Below, piece after piece: positions 47,407 to 48,558 of a stretch of DNA of 48,558 bases. This DNA comes from Clostridiales bacterium UBA7044. Its GTDB lineage: Bacteria; Bacillota; Clostridia; Oscillospirales; Oscillospiraceae. A program made the translations under genes and the position numbers. The stretch spans positions 1-48,558 of the forward strand of contig DLAP01000086.1 in assembly GCA_002493965.1 (NCBI GenBank). The letters are read 5' to 3'. The notes beneath the pieces were generated by a model that worked only from the letters and a program-made list of their open reading frames with translations, did not search any database and was not told the origin of the DNA. Every line of letters begins with the position of its first letter. Position 1 is the first letter of the stretch.

Positions 47407-48273
47407 TTAAGGGGTCCAGCGGCCTGTGGCACCGCAGGGCAGGATCAGGCCCGAGGATTGCACAGGCAGGCCCAGTTCTCCCGCAGCGGTGGAGCCGCCG
47501 TATTTTTTGCCGAATACCACATCGGAAGCATAGGCCACCGCGGAAGGGGCCAGCCCTGTGGTATAGGAATTGATGATCACAAACAAGGGGTTATCAGACA
47601 GCACCTTCACCGTCTCCTGGAGGAAGGGGTAGAAGCTGGTCTCCATCTTCCAGATCTCTCCCCCGGGGCCTCTGCCGTAGCTGGGGGGATCCATGATGAT
47701 GCCGTCATATTTCCGTCCCCGGCGGATTTCCCGCCGGATGAATTTGGCGCAGTCGTCCACTATCCAGTGGATTTTCGCCTCTCCCAGGCCAGAGGCGTTG
47801 GCGTTTTCCTTGGCCCAGGCCACCATGCCCTTGGAGGCGTCCACATGGTATACCTCCGCCCCTCCGGCCGCCGCCGCCAAGGTAGCGCCGCCGGAATAAG
47901 CAAACAGATTCAGCACCCGCACCGGCCGAGCGGCAGAAGCCACCTTCTCCCGAATAAAGTCCCAGTTGGCGGCCTGCTCCGGAAATACGCCGGTATGCTT
48001 AAAATTCATGGGCTTGACGTTGAAGGTCAGATAGTCTTTATAGTGAATCTGCCATCTCTCCGGCAGGGTATGCTCCGTCCATCGTCCGCCGCCGGTATTG
48101 GACCGGAGGTAGCGGGCGTCATAGTGCTTCCATTCCGGGGCCATATGGGGGGTGTTCCAGATCACCTGGGGATCCGGCCGCACCAGGACATACTTTCCCC
48201 AACGTTCCAGACGCTCCCCATCGGTTGCGTCCAGAACCTCATATTCCTTCCATTCATCGGAAATCCAAACCAT
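47407..48273 (-). CDS. Class I SAM-dependent methyltransferase, RlmI/RlmK-like
   Basis: A 288-residue methyltransferase. The N-terminal ~90 residues hold a small beta domain (WKEYEVLDATDGERLERWGK). SAM-binding site VRVLNLFAYSGGATLAAA followed by VYHVDASKGMVAWAKENA; catalytic-type motif IIMDPPSYGRGPGGEIWK. The NLFAYSGG/DPPSYGRG pair is typical of 23S rRNA cytosine-C5 methyltransferases such as RlmI; the target here is unproven. ATG at 48273 after GAGGAGG. It heads the ecfA1-ecfA2-ecfT-truA cluster, and the next start follows 13 bases after its stop. Confidence 0.87.
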   Translation of the reverse strand: MVWISDEWKEYEVLDATDGERLERWGKYVLVRPDPQVIWNTPHMAPEWKHYDARYLRSNTGGGRWTEHTLPERWQIHYKDYLTFNVKPMNFKHTGVFPEQAANWDFIREKVASAARPVRVLNLFAYSGGATLAAAAGGAEVYHVDASKGMVAWAKENANASGLGEAKIHWIVDDCAKFIRREIRRGRKYDGIIMDPPSYGRGPGGEIWKMETSFYPFLQETVKVLSDNPLFVIINSYTTGLAPSAVAYASDVVFGKKYGGSTAAGELGLPVQSSGLILPCGATGRWTP

Positions 48274-48340
48274 GGGCTTCCTCCTCTTCTTTACTCTTCG
48301 CTTCCCTATTTTTGAAAGTACTGTCAATTTTACATTCAAA

Positions 48341-48558
48341 ATGCTCTCTCAGTCACGGCTTATGCCGTGCCAGTTTGCTGAGGCAACCCCGGTCGCGGCT
48401 CTGACACTCCACCGGAGTGTCATTCACTCCCGCGACTGCGCTTTGCTTACCCACAAAGGGGGAGCCAAGTGGGTTTCTTATATTTTGAATCAGTACAAAA
48501 TTTGAACTACGTTCTTGGCTCCCCCTTTGGGGGAGCTCAGCGTGTCAAAAAAGGCTCA
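48341..48558. repeat. Repeat region reaching the window end
   Basis: Type A modules: GCTCTCTCAGTCACGGC at the start, CACAAAGGGGGAGCCAAG in the middle, and TTGGCTCCCCCTTTGGGGGA near the end. It finishes with TCAGCGTGTCAAAAAA (48537-48552), the exact inverse of TTTTTTGACACGCTGA at 8-23. A separate hairpin GACACTCC/GGAGTGTC (about 48401-48421) lies inside. No gene. Confidence 0.6.

Noticed and set aside
1..48558. A prophage, anti-phage defence island, secretion system or biosynthetic cluster.
   Set aside because: No terminase, portal, integrase, restriction, Abi, Cas, secretion ATPase or assembly-line genes were seen; the content is housekeeping, transport and envelope signalling.

Overview
The window is a chromosomal segment of a GC-rich (about 57%) Firmicute of the Clostridia, most likely Oscillospiraceae/Ruminococcaceae. 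Signs of this are AGGAGG-type ribosome sites, WhiA, CarD, an Ecf transporter core with truA, FeoA/FeoB plus its small Cys-rich partner, a ClpE-type unfoldase, and dispersed palindromic repeats of the kind common in gut Clostridia. Most genes lie on the minus strand. I see no prophage, CRISPR array, toxin-antitoxin pair or recognisable defence island.

Layout. 1-2060: an AT-rich island with a structured non-coding stretch, a DUF2000 gene, an AraC regulator and degenerate sequence. 2064-9176: degV, a Fe-S aldo/keto reductase, a thioester-domain-like secreted protein whose expected Cys is Ser, then a plus-strand run of ZIP transporter, HAD phosphatase and dipeptide epimerase, then CarD. 9364-13792: pyruvate kinase and the feoA-feoB-Cys-rich iron uptake operon, the latter behind tandem DtxR-like operators; a TTAA-flanked palindromic element sits between them. 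14015-18440: a nicotinate phosphoribosyltransferase operon with an unknown membrane protein, a divergent thioesterase operon, a split chromate transporter and tRNA-Thr(CGT). 18699-21971: a sigma factor/FG-GAP-protein pair facing a collapsed paralogous pair in inverted orientation. 22307-27767: DUF1385-prmC-recA-recX-rimO-pgsA, a tightly overlapped housekeeping operon. 27951-31577: a two-component system next to an FG-GAP lipoprotein. 31602-36918: murB-whiA-dnaE. 37050-39747: LCP cell-wall ligase, a catalytic-domain-less companion, a four-motif polyferredoxin and two small surface/membrane proteins. 39786-41416: a second ECF sigma/zinc-finger anti-sigma pair. 41500-48273: ClpE-type ATPase, then rRNA-methyltransferase-like gene, ecfA1-ecfA2-ecfT and truA.

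How the parts work together. Housekeeping genes (recombination, replication, peptidoglycan precursor synthesis, translation factor modification, vitamin uptake energising module) are interleaved with envelope-sensing modules. Three coding units carry D-x-D/N-G-type FG-GAP/EF-hand-like motifs in extracytoplasmic regions; two are coupled to sigma factor genes and one lies next to a histidine kinase/response regulator pair. The most unusual regulatory structure is upstream of that response regulator: a 20-nt inverted repeat that would bury its Shine-Dalgarno sequence, with a ribosome-site-preceded start-stop (ATG TAA) in the loop. At least four intergenic regions are occupied by palindromic repeat modules, which account for most of the gaps longer than 250 bases.
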